A DNA stretch of 64,000 nt, taken from positions 124,001-188,000 of the forward strand of contig JAJFJU010000015.1 of NCBI GenBank assembly GCA_021773645.1. The letters are read 5' to 3'. Source of the stretch: Gammaproteobacteria bacterium (GTDB lineage Bacteria > Pseudomonadota > Gammaproteobacteria > HK1). Under the pieces are notes generated by a model. That model was not told the origin of the DNA. It did not search any database and worked only from the letters and a program-made list of their open reading frames with translations. The translations under genes and the position numbers were made by a program. Positions 27,878-37,432 of the stretch are shown piece by piece (the stretch's first letter is position 1; every line of letters starts with the position of its first letter).

Positions 27878-29268
27878 AGATATTTAACACGCTGAGCGGA
27901 CAAAAAGAGCCGCTGCGGCCCATAGAACCGGGCAAGGTGCGGATGTATGTATGCGGCATGACGGTTTATGACCTGTGCCATCTCGGTCATGCGCGGGTGC
28001 TGGTGATCTTCGACACCGTAGTCCGCCATCTGCGCGATTCTGGTTATGAGGTCACCTATGTGCGCAACATCACGGATATTGATGACAAGATTATCCAGCG
28101 TGCCAATGAGATAGGCGAGGATTTTAATGCGCTGACCGGTCGTTTTATCGAGGCCATGCATGAGGATTGCACCGCCCTGGGGGTATTGCCACCCGATGAG
28201 GAGCCGCGCGCCACGGAATCGATGAGTAGCATCATTGATATGGTGACGATGCTGATGGATAAGGGCTACGCATATGCCGGAGAAAATGGCGATATCTATT
28301 ACGCGGTCAAGAAATTCAAGTCCTATGGGCGTCTTTCCGGGCGGCGATTGGAGGATCTGCAGGCGGGTGCGCGGGTGGCCGTGGATGAGGCCAAGGCCGA
28401 TCCCATGGACTTTGTGCTATGGAAACGGGCCAAACCCGGTGAGCCCAGCTGGGATTCGCCTTGGGGGGCAGGGCGCCCCGGTTGGCATATTGAGTGCTCG
28501 GCCATGTCCACGGACTGCCTAGGTTCCCACTTTGATATCCACGGTGGTGGCATGGATCTCAAGTTTCCCCATCATGAAAACGAGATTGCCCAGTCCGAGG
28601 CGGCTACTGGCGAGCCCTTTGTAAACTGCTGGATGCACAATGGTTTCGTGCGCGTTGCGGAAGAAAAGATGTCCAAATCCCTGGGCAATTTCTTTACCGT
28701 ACGCGAGGTGTTGAAGCAGTATTCAGCGGAGGTGGTGCGCTATTTCATCCTCTCCAGCCACTATCGCAGCCCGCTTAACTACTCCGATCAAAACCTGCAA
28801 AACGCGGCGGGTGCCATGGAACGCTTGTATCTCGCCTTGCGCGGTCTGCCAGTGGTCGAGGTGGACACACCCAATGAAGAGGCGCGGAAGCGTTTTCGCG
28901 CCGCCATGGACGATGACTTTAATACCCCCGAGGCCCTGGCGGTGTTATTCGAGCTGGCCAAGGAGATTAATCGCAAACGGGACAGCGCCCCGGAGGAAGC
29001 GGCGGCACTGGCTGCTAGCTTGCGTGGTTTGGGTGCCGTATTGGGACTGGTGCAAGACGATCCCGAGTCTTTTCTACGCCAAAGTGCCGGCGGTGCCGAG
29101 TCGAATGATAGCGATGATGCGCTGATCGATAGCCTGGTGGCGCAGCGGGACGAGGCTCGGAACAGCAAGAATTGGGCAGAGGCCGATCGGTTGCGTGATG
29201 AGCTGCAGGGAAAAGGTATCGTTGTGGAAGACGGTGCCGAGGGTAGTACTTGGCGGCGCGGGGGTTAG
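27874..29268 (+). CDS. cysS: Cysteine-tRNA ligase
   Basis: Charges tRNA-Cys. The protein has 464 residues and starts at GTG within the end of gltX. Seen: the zinc-binding [16 protein letters not shown] containing the HIGH box, [15 protein letters not shown], and KMSKSLGNF. It ends 10 bases from the convergent folD. Confidence 0.97.
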   Translation: MKIFNTLSGQKEPLRPIEPGKVRMYVCGMTVYDLCHLGHARVLVIFDTVVRHLRDSGYEVTYVRNITDIDDKIIQRANEIGEDFNALTGRFIEAMHEDCTALGVLPPDEEPRATESMSSIIDMVTMLMDKGYAYAGENGDIYYAVKKFKSYGRLSGRRLEDLQAGARVAVDEAKADPMDFVLWKRAKPGEPSWDSPWGAGRPGWHIECSAMSTDCLGSHFDIHGGGMDLKFPHHENEIAQSEAATGEPFVNCWMHNGFVRVAEEKMSKSLGNFFTVREVLKQYSAEVVRYFILSSHYRSPLNYSDQNLQNAAGAMERLYLALRGLPVVEVDTPNEEARKRFRAAMDDDFNTPEALAVLFELAKEINRKRDSAPEEAAALAASLRGLGAVLGLVQDDPESFLRQSAGGAESNDSDDALIDSLVAQRDEARNSKNWAEADRLRDELQGKGIVVEDGAEGSTWRRGG

Positions 29269-29278
29269 TGCTGCCGAT

Positions 29279-30142
29279 CTAACTTATTAGGGCGTCGGCC
29301 ATCTCCGCCGCCTGCAGGGTGTTTTGCAGCAGGGTGGCGACGGTCATGGGGCCGACTCCGCCAGGCACCGGGGTGATCCAGCTGGCGCGCTCGCGGGCCG
29401 CATCAAACTCTACATCGCCCACCAGGCTGCCATCATCACGCCGATTGATACCCACATCGATGACGATGGCGCCTTCCTTGATCCAGTCACCACGCACCAG
29501 TTCAGGACGCCCGGCCGAGGCAATGACCAGATCCGCCGCACGGACCTTTGCCGGCAGGTCCCGGGTGCGGGTGTGGCAGATGGTGATGGTGCAGCGTGCC
29601 GCCAATAGCTCCATGGCTACTGGACGGCCAACAATATTGGATTGACCGACAATCACCGCATCCATTCCTTCCAGATTTACTCCGGTACGGGCGAGCAGTG
29701 TCATGATGCCGCGTGGGGTGCAAGAACGCAGGCGCGGCAGGCGTAAGACCAGTCGTCCGACGTTATAGGGATGAAATCCATCCACGTCCTTGGCGGGATC
29801 TATACGCTCGATGACCGCTTCTTCATCAATATGGGCGGGCAGGGGCAGTTGCACCAATATGCCGTGGACGTCGGGATTGCTATTTAATGCGCCGATGAGC
29901 GACAGCAATTCAATTTGGCTAATATTACCATCAAGGTTGTGAGCGAAGGAGTTAAAACCCACCTCGGCACAGGCCCTGCGCTTATTGCGGACATAGACTT
30001 GCGAGGCCGCATCCCCGCCCACTATCAGCACCGCGAGCCCGGGTACAGATAAAGCCTTATCTACCCGTTGCTTAACTGCCCTAGCAACCTGGGTGCGGAT
30101 TTCCGCCGCCAGGGCTTTACCATCAAGAATATTTGCTGACAT
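29279..30142 (-). CDS. folD: Methylenetetrahydrofolate dehydrogenase/cyclohydrolase
   Basis: Interconverts methylene-, methenyl- and formyl-tetrahydrofolate with NADP. The protein has 287 residues. Seen: [13 protein letters not shown] (catalytic Lys/Tyr region), [41 protein letters not shown] and [11 protein letters not shown]. The frame stays open upstream to 30577, but that extension is the antisense of tRNA genes; ATG 30142 gives the family length. Confidence 0.97.
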   Translation of the reverse strand: MSANILDGKALAAEIRTQVARAVKQRVDKALSVPGLAVLIVGGDAASQVYVRNKRRACAEVGFNSFAHNLDGNISQIELLSLIGALNSNPDVHGILVQLPLPAHIDEEAVIERIDPAKDVDGFHPYNVGRLVLRLPRLRSCTPRGIMTLLARTGVNLEGMDAVIVGQSNIVGRPVAMELLAARCTITICHTRTRDLPAKVRAADLVIASAGRPELVRGDWIKEGAIVIDVGINRRDDGSLVGDVEFDAARERASWITPVPGGVGPMTVATLLQNTLQAAEMADALIS

Positions 30143-30251
30143 GGAGTATGGAATCTGTAGTTTGAAGATGTGTGTATTCGCGGGATAGGAAACGGCGCGA
30201 ATTCTCGCATGGGAGCGATGAAAGCTCCACCTACATACTGGTCCACACTCG

Positions 30252-30280
30252 TTGACGAGACCCGGAGGCCGGCGTATTAT
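30252..30280 (+). promoter_or_regulatory. Promoter of the tRNA operon
   Basis: TTGACG (30252-30257), exactly 17 bp, TATTAT (30275-30280), followed by a GC-rich discriminator as in stringently controlled tRNA promoters. It reads into tRNA-Pro after about 75 bases. Confidence 0.7.
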
Positions 30281-30362
30281 CGCCTCGCTTCGGTTGTGGC
30301 AGCTTATGTGGTCGCAGTCGGAATGGCGTTTCCAAGGCATAGCAGCCAAGGTGGCCGGAATC

Positions 30363-30439
30363 CGGGGCATGGCGCAGTTTGGTAGCGCACCTGCTTTGGG
30401 AGCAGGGGGTCGGGGGTTCGAATCCCTCTGCCCCGACCA
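30363..30439 (+). tRNA. tRNA-Pro (anticodon TGG)
   Basis: 77 bases with an encoded CCA. The acceptor stem is CGGGGCA/TGCCCCG. The anticodon stem CCTGC/GCAGG holds the loop TTTGGGA (TGG at 30397-30399), and the T-loop is GGTTCGAATCC-type. First of a four-tRNA run. Confidence 0.97.
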
Positions 30440-30499
30440 ACTCCGGCAATGTGTTTTCCTTAGTACTATGCCGGGTGTTTGTGTCGGCGATGACTTAAT

Positions 30500-30576
30500 G
30501 CGCCCGTAGCTCAGCTGGATAGAGCATCGGCCTTCTAAGCCGGCGGTCGCAGGTTCGAGTCCTGCCGGGCGCGCCA
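30500..30576 (+). tRNA. tRNA-Arg (anticodon TCT)
   Basis: 77 bases with an encoded CCA. Acceptor stem GCGCCCG/CGGGCGC, anticodon loop CTTCTAA reading TCT, T-loop GTTCGAGTC. Sixty bases after tRNA-Pro and in the same likely operon. Confidence 0.97.
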
Positions 30577-30588
30577 CGTCAATCTAAT

Positions 30589-30665
30589 GGTGAGCGTAGC
30601 TCAGTTGGTAGAGCTCCGGATTGTGATTCCGGCGGTCGTGGGTTCGAGCCCCATCGTTCACCCCA
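30589..30665 (+). tRNA. tRNA-His (anticodon GTG)
   Basis: Acceptor stem GTGAGCG/CGTTCAC with one G-U pair, plus the extra 5' G (30589) opposite C73 that histidyl-tRNA synthetase requires. Anticodon loop TTGTGAT reading GTG. Encoded CCA at 30663-30665. Confidence 0.97.
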
Positions 30666-30678
30666 GTTTTAAAGTTTT

Positions 30679-30754
<76 letters not shown>

Positions 30755-30758
30755 AAAT

Positions 30759-30791
30759 AAAAAAGGGCTAGGCGCGAGTCTAGCCCTTTTT
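30759..30791 (+). terminator. Intrinsic terminator after the tRNA-Pro-Arg-His-Lys operon
   Basis: GGGCTAG (30765-30771) pairs perfectly with CTAGCCC (30780-30786). It is flanked by an A-run before and a T-run after, so it can work in both directions. Confidence 0.88.
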
Positions 30792-30796
30792 GTTTT

Positions 30797-30831
30797 AGCG
30801 GCAGGTGGAAATCCTTTTTCCACCTGCCGCT
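30797..30831. repeat. Perfect 15-bp stem-loop behind the tRNA terminator
   Basis: AGCGGCAGGTGGAAA (30797-30811) is followed, after a 5-base loop, by its exact reverse complement (30817-30831). No T-run follows, so it is not a standard terminator. It may be a back-up stop, a protein site or a small repeat. Confidence 0.7.
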
Positions 30832-30874
30832 TTGGTGGTTTATAAAGGGGGTAACGCCCTGTAGGCGGTAACGG

Positions 30875-30880
30875 TATAAT
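30875..30880 (+). promoter_or_regulatory. -10 box of a tRNA-Leu promoter
   Basis: A consensus TATAAT lies 14 bases before tRNA-Leu. No good -35 is present (TAACGC at 17 bp). GGTAACG occurs twice just upstream. The tRNA needs its own start because a terminator precedes it. Confidence 0.45.
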
Positions 30881-30894
30881 CGCCAGATTACGTA

Positions 30895-30979
<85 letters not shown>

Positions 30980-31031
30980 GTTTTGAAAAACGCTCCGCTG
31001 GGGCATTTGTTGCACGACTTTGAGGTGTCTG

Positions 31032-32330
31032 ATGGAAGTATCTGTTGAAGTGACCAGCGGTCTGGGCCGCCGGATGAAGGTTGAATTACCAGAGGACCGG
31101 GTCACAGGTGAGGTGCAGGATCGCCTGAAGCAGATGAGCCGTACGGTCAAGATGGACGGTTTTCGCCAAGGTAAGGTTCCGCTACGCATTGTGACCCAGC
31201 GCTTTGGCGGCCAAGTCCGTGATGAGGTGGTGGACAAGCTAGTCAAGAGCAGCTTCCAGGAGGCTGTGGCAGAGCAGAAATTAAATCTCGCCGGTGGTTT
31301 GAATATTGAGCCGGTAGAGAGTGAAACGGGCGCCGGGGTTATTTATACCGCTGAATTCGATATCTATCCCGATGTGGTAATTGCCCCCCTAGATAAGTTG
31401 GAAATCACTCGCCTGAACGCTGAATTGGCGGATACTGATGTAGAGCGCATGATCGAGCGATTACAGCGTCAGCGTCGAACCTGGAGTGAGGTGAAGCGTG
31501 CGGCCAAAACAGGCGATCGTTTGCGGGTTGATTTTGATGGCATCATGGACGGCGAAGAACTGGACGGCGGCAAGGGTAGTGACGTCACCCTGGAGATAGG
31601 CTCCGGCGGCATGATCAAGGGCTTCGAGGAAGGCTTGATCGGTGCGAAGGGCGGTGATGAGCGGGAACTGGATTTAGATTTCCCCGAGGATTATCACGTT
31701 GAGGGATTACAGGGTAAGTCGGTTCAATTTAAGGTTAAGGTCCACTTGGTAGAGGAAGGCGAATTACCTGAAATTGATGATGAATTTGGCCGTGGATACG
31801 GTGTTCAGGAAGGTGGTGTAGAAGCCTTTAAAGCAGAAGTTCGTAAAAATCTGCAGCGGGAGCTGGATGACGCGCTGCGAGCGAAGACCAAGGAACAGGT
31901 ATTGGATAAGCTGCTGGAGGCCAATCCGGTTGAGCTGCCCAATGCCATGCTGCAGCAGGAGACAGCGCGTCTCTATGCCCGCCAGCGCCAATCTCTCATC
32001 AAGCAGGGTGCCAAGCCGGAGGATATTAAACTCGATCCTGAAGCGTTGACGGCGCAGGCTAATCGCAGGCTTGCATTAGCCTTGCTGCTGGCAGAGATCA
32101 CCAAGGCAGGCGATATCGTGCCGGACGATGATAAGGTCAAGGAAATGGTCGCCAATGTCGCCGCTTCCTATGAGGATCCTAAAGAAGTCATCAGCTGGTT
32201 CCATGCAGAAGATGAGCGGCTGTCCGAAATTCGTTCCGCCGTACTGGAAGAACAAATTGTGGAATACATTATGGCGCAGGCAAAGGTGAGCGAAGAATCA
32301 ACCAGCGTCGATGCCTTGTTGAACCCTTAA
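31032..32330 (+). CDS. tig: Trigger factor
   Basis: A ribosome-bound chaperone and peptidyl-prolyl isomerase that meets nascent chains. The protein has 432 residues: an N-terminal ribosome-binding domain with the signature [12 protein letters not shown], a middle FKBP-like domain (about 150-245; [20 protein letters not shown]), and a helical C-terminal chaperone domain. A TTG four codons earlier is possible; ATG 31032 has GAGG close by. The stop TAA shares a base with the clpP ATG. Confidence 0.97.
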   Translation: MEVSVEVTSGLGRRMKVELPEDRVTGEVQDRLKQMSRTVKMDGFRQGKVPLRIVTQRFGGQVRDEVVDKLVKSSFQEAVAEQKLNLAGGLNIEPVESETGAGVIYTAEFDIYPDVVIAPLDKLEITRLNAELADTDVERMIERLQRQRRTWSEVKRAAKTGDRLRVDFDGIMDGEELDGGKGSDVTLEIGSGGMIKGFEEGLIGAKGGDERELDLDFPEDYHVEGLQGKSVQFKVKVHLVEEGELPEIDDEFGRGYGVQEGGVEAFKAEVRKNLQRELDDALRAKTKEQVLDKLLEANPVELPNAMLQQETARLYARQRQSLIKQGAKPEDIKLDPEALTAQANRRLALALLLAEITKAGDIVPDDDKVKEMVANVAASYEDPKEVISWFHAEDERLSEIRSAVLEEQIVEYIMAQAKVSEESTSVDALLNP

Positions 32331-32974
32331 TGGCCGGTAACTATGAAGGTGAGAGCGACCACACGGTGCGTGCCTTGAATCTGGTTCCTATCGTTATCGA
32401 GCAGACGGCGCGCGGTGAGCGTTCCTATGACATCTATTCACGGATGCTCAAGGAGCGGGTTATTTTTCTGGTGGGTCCGGTAGAAGATTATTCGGCCAAC
32501 CTGATCGTCGCTCAAATGCTTTATCTGGAATCAGAAAATCCGGATAAAGATATTCATCTTTATATTAATTCCCCGGGCGGTGCGGTGAATGCCGGACTGG
32601 CTATTTATGACACCATGCAATATATCAAGCCTGATGTTGGCACCTTGTGTGTTGGACAGGCCGCTAGCATGGGTGCTTTGCTGTTAGCGGGTGGAACCAA
32701 GGGCAAGCGCTATTGCCTGCCTCATTCTCGCGTCATGATTCATCAGCCACTGGGTGGTTTTCAGGGGCAGGCGACGGATATTGATATTCATGCCCGTGAG
32801 ATATTGAATATCAAGGCACGCTTGAACGATATTCTTGCCAAGCACACTGGGCAAACGCTTAAAAAAGTTGTGGCTGATACCGAGAGAGATCATTTTCTGG
32901 GTGCGGAAGATGCGGTTAATTACGGTTTGGTCGATGAAGTTTTGGTAAGTCGCAAGACCTCTGCCGAAGAGTGA
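32330..32974 (+). CDS. clpP: ATP-dependent Clp protease proteolytic subunit
   Basis: Forms the double-heptamer proteolytic chamber that works with ClpX (and ClpA). The protein has 214 residues. The catalytic triad is S113 (GQAASMGA), H138 (MIHQPLGG) and D187 (TERDHFL). It lies between tig and clpX, the standard order. Confidence 0.98.
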   Translation: MAGNYEGESDHTVRALNLVPIVIEQTARGERSYDIYSRMLKERVIFLVGPVEDYSANLIVAQMLYLESENPDKDIHLYINSPGGAVNAGLAIYDTMQYIKPDVGTLCVGQAASMGALLLAGGTKGKRYCLPHSRVMIHQPLGGFQGQATDIDIHAREILNIKARLNDILAKHTGQTLKKVVADTERDHFLGAEDAVNYGLVDEVLVSRKTSAEE

Positions 32975-32990
32975 TTTCTGAGGTGCATTC

Positions 32991-34271
32991 ATGAGCGACG
33001 AGACAAAAGATAAGGGCGATGATAAGGAACGCTTGCTCTATTGCTCTTTCTGCGGGAAGAGCCAGCATGAGGTACGTAAACTTATCGCGGGTCCTTCGGT
33101 CTTTATCTGCGATGAGTGTGTAGAACTCTGTAATGACATCATCCGTGAAGAGATTCAGGAAAAAAATAGTGAAGAGGGTGGTAGCAAGCTACCGACACCA
33201 CGCGAAATAAATCGCATTCTGGACGATTATGTTATCGGTCAGCAGCATGCGAAAAAGGTGCTATCGGTTGCTGTGTATAATCATTACAAGCGGCTTGATT
33301 CTGGATTAAATTCGGATGAAGTCGAACTCTCCAAAAGCAATGTCCTGCTTATCGGGCCAACGGGCTGCGGCAAAACCTTGCTTGCTGAAACCCTGGCGCG
33401 ACTACTGAATGTTCCCTTCACCATTGCCGATGCAACCACGCTGACTGAAGCCGGTTATGTGGGCGAAGATGTAGAGAACATTATTCAGAAGCTGCTACAA
33501 AAATGTGATTACGATGTGGAAAAAGCCCAGACGGGCATCGTCTATGTAGACGAGATCGATAAGATCTCCCGCAAGTCAGATAACCCGTCTATCACCCGCG
33601 ACGTGTCGGGAGAGGGCGTACAACAGGCGCTGCTGAAGCTGATAGAGGGCACCATTGCCTCGGTGCCCCCGCAAGGTGGGCGCAAGCATCCGCAACAGGA
33701 ATTCCTGCAGGTCAACACCGCTAACATCCTATTTATCTGTGGTGGTGCCTTTGACGGGCTGGTCAAAATCATTGAAAAGCGTTCGACCTCGCAGGGTGGA
33801 ATCGGGTTTGGCGCCACGGTGAAAGGCAAAAGCGATCAGAAGAAAATCGGTGAGGTGCTTGAGCAGGTTGAGCCGGAAGACATGATTAGCTATGGCTTGA
33901 TTCCCGAGTTCGTTGGGCGCTTGCCTATACTTGCTAGCTTGAATGAACTTGATCGCGACCAGTTAATCCAAATCCTGACTGAGCCCAAAAACGCGCTGAC
34001 CAAACAATATAAAAAGTTGTTTGAAATGGAAGGCTGCGAGATTGAATTTAGAAAGGATGCCTTGTATGCGGTGGCGGAAAAGGCCATGGAGCGGAAAACG
34101 GGTGCACGTGGATTGAGATCGATCATTGAAAATGAGCTACTTGACACCATGTATGATCTGCCTTCTATGGAGAATGTCGCCAAGGTGGTTATTGATGATT
34201 CGGTTGTAAAAGGAAAGTCTGAACCACTGATCATCTATGAGGGTGATAAGAAGCGTAGTGTAAGTGAATAA
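32991..34271 (+). CDS. clpX: ATP-dependent Clp protease ATP-binding subunit ClpX
   Basis: A hexameric unfoldase that feeds proteins to ClpP. The protein has 426 residues. Seen: the N-terminal zinc-binding domain ([14 protein letters not shown]), Walker A GPTGCGKT, the pore loop in AGYVGEDVE, Walker B VDEIDK, and the ClpP-docking IGF loop (GGIGFGA). It lies 16 bases after clpP and 54 before lon. Confidence 0.98.
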   Translation: MSDETKDKGDDKERLLYCSFCGKSQHEVRKLIAGPSVFICDECVELCNDIIREEIQEKNSEEGGSKLPTPREINRILDDYVIGQQHAKKVLSVAVYNHYKRLDSGLNSDEVELSKSNVLLIGPTGCGKTLLAETLARLLNVPFTIADATTLTEAGYVGEDVENIIQKLLQKCDYDVEKAQTGIVYVDEIDKISRKSDNPSITRDVSGEGVQQALLKLIEGTIASVPPQGGRKHPQQEFLQVNTANILFICGGAFDGLVKIIEKRSTSQGGIGFGATVKGKSDQKKIGEVLEQVEPEDMISYGLIPEFVGRLPILASLNELDRDQLIQILTEPKNALTKQYKKLFEMEGCEIEFRKDALYAVAEKAMERKTGARGLRSIIENELLDTMYDLPSMENVAKVVIDDSVVKGKSEPLIIYEGDKKRSVSE

Positions 34272-34325
34272 ATTCATGCATAAGTTGCGGCATGGCTGAG
34301 TAGTGAAGACGCTAACGATATAAAA

Positions 34326-36746
34326 ATGCCAAAAGATCTAAAAAAATCCAGTTTACATATGCCCCTTTTGCCATTGAGGGATGTGGTGGTTTACCCCTAC
34401 ATGGTGATCCCGCTGTTTGTCGGTCGGGAGCGTTCTATCCATGCCCTTGAAACCGCCATGGCGAGCGATAAAAAATTGTTATTGGCCGCGCAGAAAGATG
34501 CTGCTGTCGATGATCCCGATAGTTCTGGCATTTATAAGGTCGGAACCATAGCGAATATCCTGCAACTGCTAAAACTTCCCGATGGAACGGTCAAAGTTCT
34601 TATCGAGGGCGTCCAGCGTGCACATATTGATAGCCATTTGGAGTCAAAGGAATCCTATCTGGTCGCCGTTTCTCCCATAGAGGAAGATGCCAGTGATGAG
34701 CGGGAAGCGGAAATTCTGTCTCGTTCATTGTTGGGGCAGTTCGAAAAATATGTGAAGTTGAATAAAAAAATTCCGCCGGAGATCCTTGCCTCCCTTTCTG
34801 GCATCGAAAGTGCCGAGCGTCTGACTGACACTATCGCAGCTCATCTTTCTATCAAGATAGCCAAGAAGCAGGAGATCCTCGAGCATGTAGATCCAAGACA
34901 GCGGATTGAGTGCTTGATCTCGAATCTTGAGGAGGAGATCGATTTACTCCAGGTTGAAAGAAGAATTCGCGGCCGGGTTAAACGGCAGATGGAGAAAAGC
35001 CAGCGCGAGTACTATCTGAATGAGCAGATGAAAGCGATTCAGAGAGAACTTGGCGAGATGGAGGACACTCCGAACGAATTTGAGGAGCTGGAGAAAAAAA
35101 TTGCGGCATCGGGTATGCCGAAGGATGTGCGAGAAAAGGCGGATGCTGAATTAGGGAAACTGAAAATGATGTCTCCCATGTCTGCGGAAGCCACCGTGGT
35201 TCGTAACTATATTGATTGCCTTGTGGGTGTGCCTTGGCAAAAGAAGACTCGGGTTCGGAATGATTTGGCGAGGGCTGAAGATATTCTAGAAGAGGATCAT
35301 TACGGCCTGGAAAAGGTAAAACAGCGCATCATTGAATATCTGGCTGTGCAGCAGCGGGTCAAGAAGCTAAAGGGGCCTATCCTATGCTTGGTGGGGCCAC
35401 CTGGGGTAGGTAAGACCTCGGTAGGAAAATCGATAGCCCGTGCCACTAACCGCAAGTTCACGCGGATGTCACTAGGGGGCGTGCGGGATGAGGCCGAAAT
35501 TCGTGGCCACCGCCGCACCTATATCGGCGCCATGCCAGGCCGTATTGTGCAGAACCTTTCCAAAGTTGGGGTGAAAAATCCACTATTTTTACTCGACGAA
35601 GTCGATAAAATGGCGATGGACTTCCGTGGAGATCCTTCCTCGGCATTGCTTGAAGTCCTGGACCCGGAACAGAACAACACTTTTAACGATCATTACCTTG
35701 AGGTCGACTACGATCTCTCTGATGTGATGTTTGTGGCTACCGCAAATACGCTGAATATTCCCGCGCCACTATTGGACCGCATGGAAGTAATACGTCTACC
35801 GGGTTATACCGAATCGGAAAAGACCAGTATTGCGAATCGTTATCTTTCGACCAAGCAGTTTAAGAATCACGGTTTGAAACCATCGGAGATCAAGCTTTCC
35901 AAAAATGCCTTGAAACACATCGTGCGTCATTACACGCGCGAAGCTGGAGTTAGAAATCTCGAACGTGAGATAGCAAAAATTTCTCGCAAAGTAGTCCGTG
36001 AATTAGTATCCGATTCAAACAGAAAATCTGTGCACGTTACGCCGCGAAATATTTCCAAATATCTGGGCGTAGAGCGCTTCCAATACGGTCAGGCTGAAGC
36101 AGAGGATCGCATTGGTCAGGTGACCGGTTTGGCATGGACAGAGGTGGGTGGCGAACTGTTGACCATTGAGGCCGTGACCGTTCCGGGAAAGGGGCGTAGT
36201 GCCTATACAGGGCGCTTGGGTGACGTGATGCAGGAGTCTATCCAAGCGGCTATTACGGTGGTTCGAAATCGTACCGAAGCGCTTGGTATAGATGCAGACT
36301 TTTTTCAGAAAAGTGATATCCATATACATGTTCCGGAAGGCGCTACGCCAAAAGATGGGCCTAGTGCCGGCGTTGGAATGTGCACGGCGCTCATTTCTGC
36401 GCTGACCAAAATACCGGTGCGCGCGGATTTGGCTATGACTGGGGAAATTACCCTTCGCGGGGAAATTTTGGCGATCGGTGGTCTGAAAGAAAAATTGCTT
36501 GCGGCGCTTAGGGGGGGGATAAATGAGGTGCTTATTCCTAGCGAAAACGTCCGTGATTTGGTGGAAATCCCTAATAAAATCAAACAGAAACTCAGGATTA
36601 CTCCAGTGAAGTGGATTGATGAGGTCTTGATGGTTGCGCTTCAGACTCCGCCTAAGGCGGCGGCGAAGAAAGCCACTGACAAGGCCGTGCCTAAAGGCGG
36701 CGAAGGGTCTGGAAGCCGTGATGATGGTACGGTAATCAGACACTAA
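34326..36746 (+). CDS. lon: ATP-dependent Lon protease
   Basis: A cytosolic AAA+ protease for damaged and regulatory proteins. The protein has 806 residues: N-domain, Walker A VGPPGVGKT, Walker B LFLLDEVDK, and a C-terminal Ser-Lys protease domain with the serine in PKDGPSAGVGM and the lysine in GGLKEKLLAA. The last ~35 residues are a charged extension (AAKKATDKAVPKGG..). No clear ribosome site and no sigma-32 promoter could be seen upstream. Confidence 0.98.
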   Translation: MPKDLKKSSLHMPLLPLRDVVVYPYMVIPLFVGRERSIHALETAMASDKKLLLAAQKDAAVDDPDSSGIYKVGTIANILQLLKLPDGTVKVLIEGVQRAHIDSHLESKESYLVAVSPIEEDASDEREAEILSRSLLGQFEKYVKLNKKIPPEILASLSGIESAERLTDTIAAHLSIKIAKKQEILEHVDPRQRIECLISNLEEEIDLLQVERRIRGRVKRQMEKSQREYYLNEQMKAIQRELGEMEDTPNEFEELEKKIAASGMPKDVREKADAELGKLKMMSPMSAEATVVRNYIDCLVGVPWQKKTRVRNDLARAEDILEEDHYGLEKVKQRIIEYLAVQQRVKKLKGPILCLVGPPGVGKTSVGKSIARATNRKFTRMSLGGVRDEAEIRGHRRTYIGAMPGRIVQNLSKVGVKNPLFLLDEVDKMAMDFRGDPSSALLEVLDPEQNNTFNDHYLEVDYDLSDVMFVATANTLNIPAPLLDRMEVIRLPGYTESEKTSIANRYLSTKQFKNHGLKPSEIKLSKNALKHIVRHYTREAGVRNLEREIAKISRKVVRELVSDSNRKSVHVTPRNISKYLGVERFQYGQAEAEDRIGQVTGLAWTEVGGELLTIEAVTVPGKGRSAYTGRLGDVMQESIQAAITVVRNRTEALGIDADFFQKSDIHIHVPEGATPKDGPSAGVGMCTALISALTKIPVRADLAMTGEITLRGEILAIGGLKEKLLAALRGGINEVLIPSENVRDLVEIPNKIKQKLRITPVKWIDEVLMVALQTPPKAAAKKATDKAVPKGGEGSGSRDDGTVIRH

Positions 36747-36760
36747 TTTCAGGCTTTTGC

Positions 36761-36790
36761 TTGACACATGTTTTTAGCAATTGGTATACA
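36761..36790 (+). promoter_or_regulatory. Promoter of hupB
   Basis: Consensus TTGACA (36761-36766), 18 bp, TATACA (36785-36790). It would give a leader of about 94 bases before hupB. Confidence 0.7.
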
Positions 36791-36890
36791 GGGTGCGCTT
36801 TGCCCTAGGGTGTTGGCAGGATAGTAGCTCAGGGTCGAAACGTTTAACGTCGCGTTCGGCGAGTCCATTTATAACGAGGGAGAACTCTTA

Positions 36891-37163
36891 ATGAATAAAT
36901 CTCAGTTGATTGATGCGGTTGCAGAAAATGCCGAGCTGTCCAGAGCGGCTGCTGATAGTGCAGTGAATGCAGTACTTCAGGCCATTACAGATTCCCTAAG
37001 CAACAATGACCCGGTTACTATTGTTGGCTTTGGAACCTTCTCCACTCGTGACCGTGCGGCACGCGCCGGACGCAATCCTCGTACGGGTGAAACCATCCAA
37101 ATTAAAGCCTCCACATTACCTGTATTTAAGGCTGGTAAAGCGTTAAAAGATGCCGTAGGCTAG
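36891..37163 (+). CDS. hupB: DNA-binding protein HU-beta
   Basis: An abundant histone-like dimer that bends DNA and shapes the nucleoid. The protein has 90 residues: MNKSQLIDAVAENAELS, the hydrophobic core VGFGTFSTRDRAARAGRNPRTGE, and the C-terminal FKAGKALKDAV. GAGGGAG precedes the start. It lies after lon, as in E. coli, and tRNA-Val begins 36 bases after its stop with no terminator between them, so the tRNAs may be processed from the hupB transcript. Confidence 0.98.
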   Translation: MNKSQLIDAVAENAELSRAAADSAVNAVLQAITDSLSNNDPVTIVGFGTFSTRDRAARAGRNPRTGETIQIKASTLPVFKAGKALKDAVG

Positions 37164-37175
37164 CTCGCCTTCTGG

Positions 37176-37216
37176 TAGGGTGCTGAACCTCAGTTGTAGG
37201 GTGCTTAGCTCAGTTG
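37176..37216 (+). repeat. Tandem partial duplication of the tRNA-Val 5' end
   Basis: The 21 bases just before the tRNA-Val gene (37176-37196) repeat its first bases (37197-37216) with about three differences. It looks like slippage or a degenerate tRNA fragment. Confidence 0.6.
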
Positions 37217-37274
37217 GGAGAGCGTCGCCTTTACACGGCGAAGGTCGGGGGTTCGAACCCCTCAGCACCCACCA
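37199..37274 (+). tRNA. tRNA-Val (anticodon TAC)
   Basis: 76 bases with an encoded CCA. Acceptor stem GGGTGCT/AGCACCC, anticodon stem TCGCC/GGCGA with loop TTTACAC reading TAC. The hupB-tRNA-Val-tRNA-Asp-ppiD order is familiar from other gammaproteobacteria. Confidence 0.97.
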
Positions 37275-37286
37275 TCAAAGTTTTTA

Positions 37287-37363
37287 GGAGTGGTAGTTCA
37301 GTTGGTTAGAATACCGGCCTGTCACGCCGGGGGTCGCGGGTTCGAGTCCCGTCCGCTCCGCCA
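37287..37363 (+). tRNA. tRNA-Asp (anticodon GTC)
   Basis: 77 bases with an encoded CCA. Acceptor stem GGAGTGG/CCGCTCC with one G-U, anticodon stem CCGGC/GCCGG with loop CTGTCAC reading GTC. Twelve bases after tRNA-Val. Confidence 0.97.
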
Positions 37364-37369
37364 TTGATT

Positions 37370-37400
37370 AAAGGCGCCCCATTTGGAGCGCCTTTTTTTT
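37370..37400 (+). terminator. Intrinsic terminator after tRNA-Asp
   Basis: AAAGGCGC (37370-37377) pairs with GCGCCTTT (37388-37395), and the T-run continues to 37400. It ends the hupB-tRNA transcript about 32 bases before ppiD. Confidence 0.85.
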
Positions 37401-37432
37401 GGCACAAATATAAGCAGAGGTCGATTAAAGTC

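Noticed and set aside
30143-30577. Upstream extension of the folD frame, rich in motifs such as SNPRPP and [11 protein letters not shown], and neighbouring ORFs of the same kind (30231-30449, 30740-31246).
   Set aside because: These are antisense translations of tRNA genes, a known annotation artefact; FolD is complete from 30142.
34272-34325. Heat-shock (sigma-32) promoter before lon.
   Set aside because: No CTTGAAA/CCCCAT-type pair could be recognised in the 54-bp gap.
37364-37432. In-frame N-terminal extension of ppiD.
   Set aside because: It would be translated through the tRNA-Asp terminator and lacks a start context; the ATG at 37433 gives the normal PpiD N-terminus.
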